A stretch of DNA of 64,000 nucleotides from the NCBI GenBank assembly GCA_042090785.1, contig JBELIP010000001.1:248001-312000 (forward strand). Reading direction: 5' to 3'. Shown here piece after piece: positions 50,282-59,458 of this stretch (the stretch's first letter is position 1; each line of letters opens with the position of its first letter). The translations under genes and the position numbers were made by a program. The DNA comes from UBA7434 sp042090785 (GTDB lineage Bacteria; Pseudomonadota; Gammaproteobacteria; Pseudomonadales; UBA7434). The notes below the pieces were generated by a model. That model searched no databases. It was not told where the DNA came from and worked only from the letters and a program-made list of their open reading frames with translations.

Positions 50282-52045
50282 ATGAATGTTATTAAAAGTT
50301 TACCTCGCTTCGCACTCTTTGCCGTTATTGCTGGTATTGTTCTGGCTCTTTTAAAGCAGTGGACGGTGTTCTCTCCTCGTTATGATCAAGCGGTTGTTGA
50401 TCGACAAATAACGATCAACGAAAAAAGCGCTGATAGCTACAATACTAATGACCGGGCAGTACCCGTCACAAATATTGACATACAAGATGACGAAGAACCT
50501 TCGTTTGAAATTCCCGCCAGCGTAGTTACTGGTAGCACCAATAGTGTTGAAGCTGCTCCTGTTATACGTTCAGCGAGAGAAATTGTTGTTGTTACCGACA
50601 CGCTAAAAGTCACTATTGATTCTCAGGGCGGTGACATTATTGAAGTTGCATTACTCAAGCACCTAGATAGCTTAGAAGAAAATGCAGAACCTATGTTGTT
50701 ATTAGAAAAATCAGGAAGACGAACCTATACAGCACAGTCGGGCTTAACCGGTCCAAGCGGGACCGATGTTAAATCTACACGCGCTCGTTTTTACAGTGCA
50801 CAATCAACCTACAAAATGGAAGGCGATGAAGATTTAGAGGTTGATTTAATCTTTAACGATCCAAGCGGTGTTGAGCTCACTAAGCGATATAACTTTCGAA
50901 GCAACGATTATTTAATTGATGTTAACTACATTGTTAGAAATAATTCTGGTGCCGATTGGCAAACAACTTTTTATTCACAAATAAGTCGTGATCAGTCAGC
51001 AGACCCTGGCGCTGATACCGCTGGTTTTGGTATGCAGTCTTATTTAGGGGCAGCAACAACAACCGCTGACGACCCTTATAAAAAAATAGACTTCAAAGAT
51101 ATTAAAAAAGAAGATTTCCGTAACCAATATGCTGGTGGTTGGGTAGCAATGATCCAACATTATTTTGTAAGCGCTTGGGTTCCAGAGCCTAATGCAACTT
51201 ATAACTACTACACCAAAGCAAGTAAATCGGGTTTAAACATTATTGGTTTTCATAAACAGTTTCAAGTTGAAGCCGGCGATACCGCAAGCATCGGCGCACA
51301 ATTTTATGTTGGACCTAAGTATCAATATCGCCTACAAGAAATTGCACCGCATTTAGACTTAACCGTTGATTACGGTTGGTTATGGTGGATAGCTCAACCC
51401 CTTTACACCTTGCTGTATTTTTTCGCTACGGGTGAAGCCCACATGTTTGGCGAAGTTTATGATGTATTTCCTGGTTTTGGTAACTGGGGCTTTTCAATTA
51501 TTATGCTTACCGTTGTTATTAAAGCGTTATTCTTCCGCTTATCAGCAACAAGTTATCGCTCTATGGCGAATATGCGTCGCGTACAACCTAAATTGTTAGC
51601 TGTTCGTGAGCGACACGCCAACGATAAACAAGCGCAATCAAAAGCAATGATGGAGCTTTACCAAAAAGAAAAAATCAACCCTTTGGGTGGCTGTCTTCCC
51701 ATTCTTGTACAAATGCCGGTGTTTATTGCTTTGTATTGGGCGCTAATGGAAAGTGTTGAGCTCCGACACGCACCCTTTATTGGTTGGATCACCGACCTCT
51801 CTGTTATGGATCCTTATTTTGTATTGCCATTAATCATGGGCACCACCATGTTCTTGCAACAAAAAATGAACCCGCCACCGCCAGATCCTATGCAAGCAAA
51901 AATCATGCAATGGATGCCCGTAGTGTTTACATTATTCTTTGTGTTCTTCCCTGCTGGCCTCGTTGTTTACTGGGTATCGAATAATATTTTATCGATATCT
52001 CAGCAGTGGTATATCACTCGACAAATCGAAAAAGCCAATAGCTAA
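50282..52045 (+). CDS. yidC: Membrane protein insertase YidC
   Basis: YidC inserts proteins into the inner membrane alone or with SecYEG; subunit c of the ATP synthase encoded at 60994 is a classic substrate. The 587-residue protein has an N-terminal anchor (about 8-27), a large periplasmic beta domain (about 100-340) and the conserved hydrophobic core. Core signatures are GNWGFSIIMLTVVIKALFF, the basic INPLGGCLPILVQMPVFIALY and the end VVYWVSNNILSISQQWYI. Length is typical of gammaproteobacteria. Confidence 0.97.
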   Translation: MNVIKSLPRFALFAVIAGIVLALLKQWTVFSPRYDQAVVDRQITINEKSADSYNTNDRAVPVTNIDIQDDEEPSFEIPASVVTGSTNSVEAAPVIRSAREIVVVTDTLKVTIDSQGGDIIEVALLKHLDSLEENAEPMLLLEKSGRRTYTAQSGLTGPSGTDVKSTRARFYSAQSTYKMEGDEDLEVDLIFNDPSGVELTKRYNFRSNDYLIDVNYIVRNNSGADWQTTFYSQISRDQSADPGADTAGFGMQSYLGAATTTADDPYKKIDFKDIKKEDFRNQYAGGWVAMIQHYFVSAWVPEPNATYNYYTKASKSGLNIIGFHKQFQVEAGDTASIGAQFYVGPKYQYRLQEIAPHLDLTVDYGWLWWIAQPLYTLLYFFATGEAHMFGEVYDVFPGFGNWGFSIIMLTVVIKALFFRLSATSYRSMANMRRVQPKLLAVRERHANDKQAQSKAMMELYQKEKINPLGGCLPILVQMPVFIALYWALMESVELRHAPFIGWITDLSVMDPYFVLPLIMGTTMFLQQKMNPPPPDPMQAKIMQWMPVVFTLFFVFFPAGLVVYWVSNNILSISQQWYITRQIEKANS

Positions 52046-52071
52046 CTTGTAGCTAACAACAAATAAATAAG

Positions 52072-53472
52072 ATGAGCGGCAATAATAATATAGATAGCGA
52101 CACTATTGCCGCCATTGCTACGGCCACAGGTAAAGGCGGTATTGGCATTATTCGACTTTCAGGTCCGAATGCACTCCCAATTGCTAAAGTATTAATACAA
52201 GCAGATCTAAAGCCACGCTATGCGTTGTTTACTTCTTTTGTTGATAAACAACTAAAGAAAATTGATGAAGGTATAGCGCTATACTTTCCTAAACCCAACT
52301 CTTTTACGGGTGAAGATGTTGTAGAGCTTCAGGCCCACGGTGGCTCTGTTATTCTTAACCTGCTTCTTGCCGAAGCAGTAAAATTAGGCGCAAGAATAGC
52401 TAGACCTGGTGAGTTTTCTGAACGCGCATTTCTTAATGATAAAATCGACCTTATTCAAGCAGAGGCGATAGCAGATATTATTGAAAGCCGCTCCGAGACA
52501 GCGGCTAGATCAGCAATGCGATCGCTTAGCGGAGAATTCTCTAAAAAAATAAGCACACTTATAAACGATGTAACGCAATTAAGAGTTTATGTTGAAGCAG
52601 CTATCGACTTTCCTGAAGAAGAGGTAGATTTTGTTTCTGATGGCTATGTACTTAACGCTTTAAATGAGTTGAATAATTCTATAGAAGCTATTTGGCAACA
52701 AGCGAAACAAGGTAGTTTACTCCGTGATGGTATTTCGGTGGTTATTATCGGAAAACCCAACGCAGGCAAATCAAGCTTACTTAATTTACTAGCAGGTGAT
52801 GATTTAGCTATCGTCAACCAACGGGCTGGAACAACGCGTGACATTTTGCGCGAAGATATACAAATAGACGGTCTACCCTTAAGAATAATTGACACCGCCG
52901 GTTTGCGTGAGTCCGATGATGAGATAGAACAAGAAGGCATACGGCGCGCTAAAAAAGAAATAGAAAAAGCTGATATTGTTTTGTTTGTGCGTGATGCAGC
53001 CGAAGAAAAAAAACTTTATAAAGATAATAGCCAAACATTGGATACTATTTATAAAGAGCTATCTAATTTTGAAATAACACCATCAGAAACCACTGACTTT
53101 ATTGTTATTAATAATAAAATTGATATTAATAAAACCCCTGCTGCTATAAACACAAACACCCATTTTACCGAAGTGCACCTATCAGCAAAATCAGGCGAAG
53201 GGTTTAATTTATTTGTAAACAGCCTAAAAGAACTATGTGGTTATAGCGAGAGCGAAAATAACTTTGTGGCGAGAGGTCGTCATATTGAAGCGCTAGATAA
53301 TGCGCGCGATTATATCCTGCAAGGTAAACAGCAATTAATACTCAATCAAGCAGGTGAGTTACTAGCTGACGATTTAAGGCAGGCACAGCACTATCTAGGA
53401 TTAATTACTGGTGCTGTTTCTTCTGATGATTTGTTGGGTGAAATATTTTCTAGTTTTTGTATTGGAAAATAA
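52072..53472 (+). CDS. mnmE: tRNA modification GTPase MnmE
   Basis: MnmE with MnmG makes the xm5U modification at the wobble uridine of several tRNAs. The 466-residue protein has the N-terminal folate-binding domain (TGKGGIGIIRLSGPNA) and a G domain with GKPNAGKSS at about 227-234. DTAGLRE and the C-terminal CIGK, with its catalytic cysteine, are present. Length is normal. The partner mnmG lies 1.1 kb downstream, with an opposite-strand HNH gene and a long spacer between. Confidence 0.97.
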   Translation: MSGNNNIDSDTIAAIATATGKGGIGIIRLSGPNALPIAKVLIQADLKPRYALFTSFVDKQLKKIDEGIALYFPKPNSFTGEDVVELQAHGGSVILNLLLAEAVKLGARIARPGEFSERAFLNDKIDLIQAEAIADIIESRSETAARSAMRSLSGEFSKKISTLINDVTQLRVYVEAAIDFPEEEVDFVSDGYVLNALNELNNSIEAIWQQAKQGSLLRDGISVVIIGKPNAGKSSLLNLLAGDDLAIVNQRAGTTRDILREDIQIDGLPLRIIDTAGLRESDDEIEQEGIRRAKKEIEKADIVLFVRDAAEEKKLYKDNSQTLDTIYKELSNFEITPSETTDFIVINNKIDINKTPAAINTNTHFTEVHLSAKSGEGFNLFVNSLKELCGYSESENNFVARGRHIEALDNARDYILQGKQQLILNQAGELLADDLRQAQHYLGLITGAVSSDDLLGEIFSSFCIGK

Positions 53473-53509
53473 GCAATTTTTTTATTGCAGCCAATTTAGA
53501 CGTTTATTT

Positions 53510-53541
53510 AAAGTAATACTAAGCTAAAGTAATACTAAGCA
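53510..53541. repeat. 16-bp tandem duplication at the 3' end of the HNH gene
   Basis: AAAGTAATACTAAGCT (53510-53525) is followed directly by AAAGTAATACTAAGCA (53526-53541). The second copy includes the stop codon of the HNH gene on the - strand. Confidence 0.8.
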
Positions 53542-54089
53542 GCCTGCCATTTTCGGGTATTCATTCTAAAACGGGCTCGTAAATACTCCATTTGGTCGCC
53601 AACAATCTGTCGGTTACTCAAATACATAAACTCAAAAATATTTGGGGTAAACGGCACCGCTAACAACGCCATACCCGCCTGCTCTGGCGTCCTGCCTCCT
53701 TTAAAGTTATTACAGCGCTGGCAGGCAGCCACAAGATTTTGCCAATGATTTTCACCCCCTTGAGATATGGGGATAATATGGTCGCGAGTTAAATGGTTAT
53801 CAGTGAACTGTTTGCCGCAATAAAGACAGAAATGATCATCACGACGGAAAAGCGTTCTATTAGATAAAGTCGGCGTTAAAGAATGCCTTGCTGTTTCGCC
53901 GTCACAAGCAATAATGGGGGGCACAGACAACAGTGATCGACAACCCTGCTGGTTATACCCACCACGAAGAACGACAGGTTGATCACCTAAACTCCAGACC
54001 ACCTTCTGCTTCACGCAAAGCGTTGCAGCCTCTTGTTGAGAAACCCAGCAAACCGGCAAACCCGCTTTATTTAGACGCAATATCTTCAC
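53535..54089 (-). CDS. HNH endonuclease family protein
   Basis: The 184-residue protein has a C-terminal HNH domain framed by two cysteine pairs (Cys88/Cys91 and Cys123/Cys126) that would hold zinc. The core is DHIIPISQGG (Asp103, His104), Asn118 in WQNLVAACQRC, and NNFKGG. The first 80 residues have no motif I recognise. Such stand-alone HNH proteins are common and mostly uncharacterised; a nicking or cleaving activity is likely from the intact motif. Start is GTG (54089). It lies on the opposite strand between mnmE and mnmG, apart from its neighbours, and its 3' end carries a short duplication. Confidence 0.85.
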   Translation of the reverse strand: MKILRLNKAGLPVCWVSQQEAATLCVKQKVVWSLGDQPVVLRGGYNQQGCRSLLSVPPIIACDGETARHSLTPTLSNRTLFRRDDHFCLYCGKQFTDNHLTRDHIIPISQGGENHWQNLVAACQRCNNFKGGRTPEQAGMALLAVPFTPNIFEFMYLSNRQIVGDQMEYLRARFRMNTRKWQAA

Positions 54090-54584
54090 AAGTCACCTGA
54101 AATAAATCGTTTTTAACCCATTAAATATCTGTTTTTTTTATCATAAGCGCAATTATTTTCTACCTCAAGCGCTGTGTGTAAGCACTGAAGTGCCTGTGCG
54201 TAACAGACAGGGTTATCAACAGTTAAAACCTCTAGGGGCATTTTGGTTAAAAGTTTAGGTTTTTAACCAGCAGCTTTACAGCAGCTTAACCAAGCTTTAT
54301 CTCTGCGGTTGTACATTGGCTAAGCATCTGTAATTTATAGGTAAAAATGGGTTTTCCACTGCAACAAGCAATGCTAATAATAACTATATTAAATAAATAT
54401 CTATATATAAACAAAGAGATATACATAATAACCCTAAAAGAATAACTTCACGTTAGTGCCCCGTTTAAGGGCTGTTAATCAGGGCTGTTCAGTCTCAAAA
54501 TTAGTGTTATATTGCGCGGCCTGTCTCTTATAAGTCAGTTAAAATTTAACTAGAAATCAGCAAAAAGGATCCAGCGTAAACCTA
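54090..54584. other. Noncoding region upstream of mnmG
   Basis: This 495-bp spacer between the HNH gene and mnmG contains no gene I can support. One DnaA-box-like TTATCAACA (54213-54221, one mismatch) precedes a very AT-rich stretch (about 54375-54435). The word AGGGCTGTT occurs twice close together near 54468-54489. In E. coli the origin sits beside mnmG, so this arrangement is worth noting, but the box count is too low to call an origin. Confidence 0.5.
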
Positions 54585-56531
54585 ATGCAATACCCAGATA
54601 ATTTTGATGTCATTGTTATTGGTGGCGGCCATGCCGGTACCGAAGCAGCACTTGCGGCGGCCCGAATGGGCAGTCAGACACTGCTGTTGACGCACAATAT
54701 CGAAACTTTGGGCCAATTGTCATGCAACCCTGCTATTGGCGGTATCGGTAAAAGCCATTTGGTTAAAGAGATTGATGCTTTGGGTGGCGCAATGGCGATT
54801 GCGGCCGATCACGGAGGTATTCAATTTCGTATTTTAAATGCGCGTAAAGGGCCCGCTGTTAGAGCGACACGAGCACAAGCCGACCGTGTTTTATACAAAG
54901 CAGCCGTTCGATCAATACTGGAAAATCAGCCGAACCTCACTATTTTTCAGGCTGCCGTTGATGATTTAATTATCAATGAGAGCTTAGCAACCCCCGTTGT
55001 TACTGGTGTTGTAACCAATATCGGTTTGAAATTTCACGCAAAGTCCGTGATTTTGTCTGCGGGAACATTCCTGGGCGGTAAGATTCATATTGGGCTAGAT
55101 AATCACGCGGGCGGGCGCGCAGGCGACCCTCCTTCAATTGCTTTAGCTCATCGTTTACGACAACTCCCTTTTCGAGTTGGCCGCTTAAAAACCGGTACCC
55201 CACCTAGAATTGATGCAAAAACCGTCGATTTTTCTGAGTTACAGGAGCAGAAAGGCGATACTCCGCTGCCTGTTATGTCGTTTTTGGGAAGTGTCGAAGA
55301 CCACCCTAGACAAGTGAGTTGTTATATTACTCACACAAACGAGAAAACCCACGATATTATCCGTGAAGGCCTTGATAGATCGCCCATGTACACCGGCGTT
55401 ATTGAAGGAACAGGGCCGCGTTATTGCCCGTCGGTTGAAGATAAGATTCATCGTTTTGCCGATAAGTCTTCGCATCAAATATTTATTGAGCCCGAGGGTT
55501 TAAATACTCACGAGCTCTACCCGAATGGAATATCAACTAGCCTCCCTTTCGATATCCAAATCCGTATGGTTCGCAGTATCAAAGGCTTCGAAAACGCTCA
55601 TATGACGCGAGCCGGCTATGCCATCGAGTATGATTTCTTTGATCCTCGTGATTTAAAGCCCAGTTTAGAAACACGATTTATTAATGGTTTGTTTTTTTGT
55701 GGTCAGATAAACGGCACAACAGGTTACGAAGAAGCTGGTGCACAAGGTTTACTTGCTGGAACCAATGCGGCACTGCAGGTCCAGAATAAAGAGGCTTGGC
55801 ACCCAGGCAGAGATTTAGCTTACATGGGGGTAATGGTTGATGATCTCATTACGTTGGGTACTCAAGAGCCCTACCGTATGTTTACTAGCCGTGCTGAATA
55901 CCGACTCACTTTGCGCGAGGATAATGCCGACACTCGACTTACTGAAGTTGGTCGTTCGCTGGGTTTAATTGATGAAAAACGCTGGCGTGCCTATAGCGAA
56001 AAGCGAGAAACTATTGAACGTGAGCAGCAACGATTAAAGTCAACATGGGTACAGCCAGATTCTAGTGCAGCAGAAAAATTAAACCCTAAATTGAAAAAGA
56101 CGCTCAGTAGAGAATACAGTCTAGCTGATTTATTAAAGCGTCCAGAGCTTAACCTCGACGATATTTATGCAGCGACAGCGTTGGAGGTTGGTGTTGAAAT
56201 TAACAACCAACAAGCTAAAGAACAAATTGAGATTGCAGCAAAATATGCCGGTTATATTGACCGTCAACAAGGTGATATCGATAAGCTACGCCGTAGCGAG
56301 CAAACTAAAATACCAAGTAGTTTTGACTATGATTCAGTGTCAGGTTTAAGTAATGAAGTGAAGCAAAAACTAAACGAAGCCAAACCAGAAAGTTTAGGTA
56401 GGGCGAGTCGAGTGCCTGGCGTTACACCGGCAGCTATTTCTTTACTGCTTATCCACCTTAAGAAAATGGGTCAACTCGAGAATCTTGATCATTCAGAAGG
56501 TCAAAACAGCAATAATCAGCAGGCTCTCTAA
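54585..56531 (+). CDS. mnmG: tRNA uridine-5-carboxymethylaminomethyl modification enzyme MnmG
   Basis: MnmG (GidA) is the FAD-dependent partner of MnmE in wobble uridine modification. The FAD-binding motif GGGHAG is at 13-18 with GTEAALAAARMG. The family signatures CNPAIGGIGKSHLVKEIDALGG, GTFLGGKIHIG and GYEEAGAQGLLAGTNAA are present in order. At 648 residues it has a slightly extended C-terminus. The ATG at 54585 directly precedes the conserved YPDNFDVIVIGGG. It is followed by rsmG after 29 bp, the usual order. Confidence 0.97.
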   Translation: MQYPDNFDVIVIGGGHAGTEAALAAARMGSQTLLLTHNIETLGQLSCNPAIGGIGKSHLVKEIDALGGAMAIAADHGGIQFRILNARKGPAVRATRAQADRVLYKAAVRSILENQPNLTIFQAAVDDLIINESLATPVVTGVVTNIGLKFHAKSVILSAGTFLGGKIHIGLDNHAGGRAGDPPSIALAHRLRQLPFRVGRLKTGTPPRIDAKTVDFSELQEQKGDTPLPVMSFLGSVEDHPRQVSCYITHTNEKTHDIIREGLDRSPMYTGVIEGTGPRYCPSVEDKIHRFADKSSHQIFIEPEGLNTHELYPNGISTSLPFDIQIRMVRSIKGFENAHMTRAGYAIEYDFFDPRDLKPSLETRFINGLFFCGQINGTTGYEEAGAQGLLAGTNAALQVQNKEAWHPGRDLAYMGVMVDDLITLGTQEPYRMFTSRAEYRLTLREDNADTRLTEVGRSLGLIDEKRWRAYSEKRETIEREQQRLKSTWVQPDSSAAEKLNPKLKKTLSREYSLADLLKRPELNLDDIYAATALEVGVEINNQQAKEQIEIAAKYAGYIDRQQGDIDKLRRSEQTKIPSSFDYDSVSGLSNEVKQKLNEAKPESLGRASRVPGVTPAAISLLLIHLKKMGQLENLDHSEGQNSNNQQAL

Positions 56532-56560
56532 GTTGCCGTCAGTTACTGGAAACCTTCCCA

Positions 56561-57190
56561 TTGAATAGGCACCACTACGATTTATTGAAACAAGGAGCGG
56601 AGCAATTATCCCTTCAAATCAGTGATACACAAATCGATCAACTGCTTCGTTTTGCCACCTTAATTCTTAAATGGAACAAAACACATAACCTTACAGCAAT
56701 AACCGACCCTGATCAGATAGTAAGTAAACACTTACTCGACAGCTTAAGTGTTTGCTCGGCTTTTCCGGAAGGCAGAGCTTTAGATGTGGGTAGTGGAGCA
56801 GGCTTGCCAGGCATACCACTAGCCATTGTTAAGCAGCAGCAAAACTTTACCCTTGTTGATAGTAGCCTTAAAAGAATAGCTTTTATAAGAGAGGTTAAGC
56901 GAGAGTTAGCGCTCACAAACGTCAAAGCTGTTCATAGTCGTGTTGAAGACTTTGAAAGCGGTTTATTTGATGTTATTACGAGCCGAGCGTTTAGTTCGTT
57001 GCACAATATGTTGCACCAAACCAAACATTTATTAACTAATGCTGGTTGCTGGTTTGCTATGAAAGGCGCTTACCCAATCGAGGAAATAAAAGAGATTGGT
57101 TGTGATTTTAAAGTACAAAAAACAACCAAACTATCGGTTCCAGGTTTGGATGCTGAGCGGCATATTATTCAAATAGGCCGTGCAGAGTAA
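56561..57190 (+). CDS. rsmG: 16S rRNA (guanine-527-N7)-methyltransferase RsmG
   Basis: RsmG (GidB) methylates G527 of 16S rRNA; loss gives low-level streptomycin resistance in many bacteria. The 209-residue protein has WNKTHNLTAITDP, the SAM-binding motif LDVGSGAGLPGIPLAI at about 74-89 and a conserved ITSRAFSSL segment. The start is TTG (56561); no ATG is available before the conserved part. It lies between mnmG and parA, as usual near the origin. Confidence 0.96.
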   Translation: MNRHHYDLLKQGAEQLSLQISDTQIDQLLRFATLILKWNKTHNLTAITDPDQIVSKHLLDSLSVCSAFPEGRALDVGSGAGLPGIPLAIVKQQQNFTLVDSSLKRIAFIREVKRELALTNVKAVHSRVEDFESGLFDVITSRAFSSLHNMLHQTKHLLTNAGCWFAMKGAYPIEEIKEIGCDFKVQKTTKLSVPGLDAERHIIQIGRAE

Positions 57191-57252
57191 AAAAATAAAC
57201 AGGCGCTAATCGATAAAAACAAAATTACGGCTGGTGTTTTTTCCCCCAAACC

Positions 57253-57279
57253 ATTGATAATGGCAGCTGAGATATCAAT
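57253..57279. promoter_or_regulatory. Inverted repeat upstream of parA, possible operator
   Basis: ATTGATA (57253-57259) and TATCAAT (57273-57279) are perfect seven-bp arms separated by 13 bp. They lie 30 bp before the parA start. ParA or ParB autoregulation is a possible role, but nothing in the sequence proves it. Confidence 0.35.
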
Positions 57280-57308
57280 ACCGTTGAGCAAAAAAATCGG
57301 ACACAGTT

Positions 57309-58121
57309 TTGGCTAGAATTTTCGCAATAAGCAATCAGAAAGGTGGTGTTGGTAAAACAACAACGACAGTGAATCTTGCTGCCTCTCTTGCAGCAACAAA
57401 AAGACGCACATTATTAGTTGATCTCGATCCGCAAGGAAACGCCACAATGGGGTGTGGTATTGAAAAAAATGCCCGAGAGCTAACCTTGTATGATTTGCTG
57501 TTAAACAACTCTTCGGTTGATCAGGTTATTTGTCACAGTGAATCAGGCCACTTCGATGTTCTGCCATCAAATGGAGATTTAACAGCTGCCGAGGTTGAGC
57601 TTTTAGCTGTACCGAATAAAGAGTTTGTTCTTGCCAAGATACTGAATAGTGTTCGCTCAGAATACGATTTTATTTTAATTGATTGTCCACCATCACTTAG
57701 CATGTTGACGGTCAATGCTATGGCTGCGGCTGATGGTGTCATTATTCCAATTCAGTGCGAGTATTATGCGTTAGAAGGTTTGTCCGCGCTTATGAACACT
57801 ATTGCAAGAGTCGCTGACACGATAAACCCCAACATTACCATCGAGGGGTTATTAAGAACTATGTACGACCCCCGCAATAGTTTGACCAATGATGTCTCTG
57901 ATCAATTAATGCAGCACTTTGGTGAGCGTGTATACAGAACCGTTATTCCGCGAAACGTTAGGCTAGCAGAGGCCCCCAGTCATGGTGAGCCAGTACTGGC
58001 TTACGATCGTCAATCGAAAGGTGCAGAAGCTTATTTAGCACTAGCAGGCGAACTGCTACGACGCGAGGAGGCAAAAGCGCCTTTATCCAGCTCGGCACCA
58101 GAACATAACCATCGACCTTAG
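57309..58121 (+). CDS. parA: Chromosome partitioning ATPase ParA (Soj)
   Basis: ParA moves ParB-bound origins apart through its ATP-dependent binding to the nucleoid. The 270-residue protein has the deviant Walker A motif KGGVGKT at 11-17, DLDPQGNATMG, and IDCPPSLSMLTVNAM (Walker B region). The short N-terminus marks the chromosomal type rather than the plasmid type with an added HTH. The start is TTG (57309). It is followed by parB after 38 bp, and the parS sites are 12 kb away in recF. Confidence 0.97.
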   Translation: MARIFAISNQKGGVGKTTTTVNLAASLAATKRRTLLVDLDPQGNATMGCGIEKNARELTLYDLLLNNSSVDQVICHSESGHFDVLPSNGDLTAAEVELLAVPNKEFVLAKILNSVRSEYDFILIDCPPSLSMLTVNAMAAADGVIIPIQCEYYALEGLSALMNTIARVADTINPNITIEGLLRTMYDPRNSLTNDVSDQLMQHFGERVYRTVIPRNVRLAEAPSHGEPVLAYDRQSKGAEAYLALAGELLRREEAKAPLSSSAPEHNHRP

Positions 58122-58159
58122 AATATAAATAACAACAGCAAATAATTTAGGCAGTAATA

Positions 58160-59182
58160 ATGGCAACAAAAAAGAAGGGTTTAGGTAAAGGGTTAGATGC
58201 ATTGCTCGGCGATGCTTTTGGTGCTGCCTCTCAACAGCAAAGTGTTAACACCTCGGCAGCCAGCCAGCCAGCACGTGGCCTTGCATCTGATTTAAACCAG
58301 TTATCAAACCGAGCACAACAAAACCCTGATATTGCTGATACTCAAGAACAGGCAGAAGACCTTTCGGCTGAGCAGCCAGTGCTTAAAATTAATACCTTGT
58401 TAGAAGTACCGGTTGAGATGTGTCAGCGAGGTAAATACCAACCAAGGCGTGATATTGACCCAACCTCATTAGAAGAGTTAGCGGCTTCTATTCGAAACCA
58501 AGGCGTTATGCAGCCAATAATCCTAAGGGCTATTGCTAGCGATTCTGCAGCAGAGGCCAGTTATGAAATTATTGCTGGTGAGCGCCGCTGGCGAGCAGCG
58601 CAACTAGCGGGCTTAACAACGGTTCCAGCGGTTGTTAAAGAAGTACCCGATGAAGCCGCAATGGCAATGGCGTTGGTTGAAAACCTACAACGTGAAGACC
58701 TCAATGTTATGGAAGAGGCTTATGCGCTTTCAAGACTGAACCAAGAATTTGACCTAACTCATCAACAGGTTGCTGATATTGTTGGTAAATCTAGGGCGGC
58801 GGTCTCGAACACATTGCGCTTAATGAGTTTGCACAAAGACGTTAAGTTACTGCTAGAAAATGGCGATTTAGAGATGGGTCACGCAAGAGCGTTACTTGTT
58901 TTAGAAGGAGCATCTCAAGTAGCTGCAGCAAAAGAAGTGGTTAACCGCGGTTTAAGTGTTCGTCAAACAGAAGCGCTGGTTAAAGGTGTGCAATCACCTA
59001 AGTCATCAAAAGGTAATCAAAATAACGCTCAAGACCCTAACATCTCTCGCTTGCAGAACGACTTATCTGAAACGTTAGGTGTACCCGTGGCATTTAATCA
59101 TTCGACAAATGGCCGTGGTAAATTAACGATTAAATACAATAGCCTCGATGAGTTAGATGGTATTTTAGATCATATTAAGTAA
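58160..59182 (+). CDS. parB: Chromosome partitioning protein ParB (Spo0J)
   Basis: ParB is a CTP-dependent clamp that loads at parS and spreads along DNA. The 340-residue protein starts KKKGLGKGLDALLGD, the typical ParA-contacting N-terminus. A Gln/Ala-rich linker follows (about 24-75). The CTP-binding motifs include GERRWRA near 140-146 and ENLQREDLNVMEEA. The HTH region LTHQQVADIVGKSRAAVSNTLRL binds parS and is followed by a dimerisation tail. It is longer than the usual 290 mainly because of the linker. Confidence 0.97.
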   Translation: MATKKKGLGKGLDALLGDAFGAASQQQSVNTSAASQPARGLASDLNQLSNRAQQNPDIADTQEQAEDLSAEQPVLKINTLLEVPVEMCQRGKYQPRRDIDPTSLEELAASIRNQGVMQPIILRAIASDSAAEASYEIIAGERRWRAAQLAGLTTVPAVVKEVPDEAAMAMALVENLQREDLNVMEEAYALSRLNQEFDLTHQQVADIVGKSRAAVSNTLRLMSLHKDVKLLLENGDLEMGHARALLVLEGASQVAAAKEVVNRGLSVRQTEALVKGVQSPKSSKGNQNNAQDPNISRLQNDLSETLGVPVAFNHSTNGRGKLTIKYNSLDELDGILDHIK

Positions 59183-59235
59183 ACGTTAAGATTACCGCTA
59201 ATTAGCCGGCTCAAAAGGGCGAAAAAACAACAAAC

Positions 59236-59253
59236 GCAACCATTGTTGGTTGC
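59236..59253. promoter_or_regulatory. Inverted repeat overlapping the atp promoter
   Basis: GCAACC (59236-59241) and GGTTGC (59248-59253) flank the spacer ATTGTT. The right arm overlaps the presumed -35 of the atp operon, so the repeat could be an operator; it could also be a weak stem-loop at the end of parB transcripts. Confidence 0.35.
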
Positions 59254-59278
59254 TTACCATGAATCGATTATTTATAAT
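59250..59278 (+). promoter_or_regulatory. Likely sigma-70 promoter of the atp operon
   Basis: TTGCTT (59250-59255), a 17-bp spacer and a consensus TATAAT (59273-59278) lie 180 bp before atpI. Transcription would start near 59285. This is the only strong promoter-like match in the parB-atpI spacer. Confidence 0.6.
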
Positions 59279-59458
59279 CCGCGCCGCTTGGATCGGTGCT
59301 ATCTATTCACCTAGCAGTTTGGTAGTCGATAACGGTACGTAGCTGATATGTAGTTGGTTAAAATTTACATACAAAGCAGGTGTTGAGTTGCCAAATGAGC
59401 AGCGAGACAACCATAAAGCTTTGTTTTAAAGTAACTTTCAGCGTTACGCAATCTGTTT

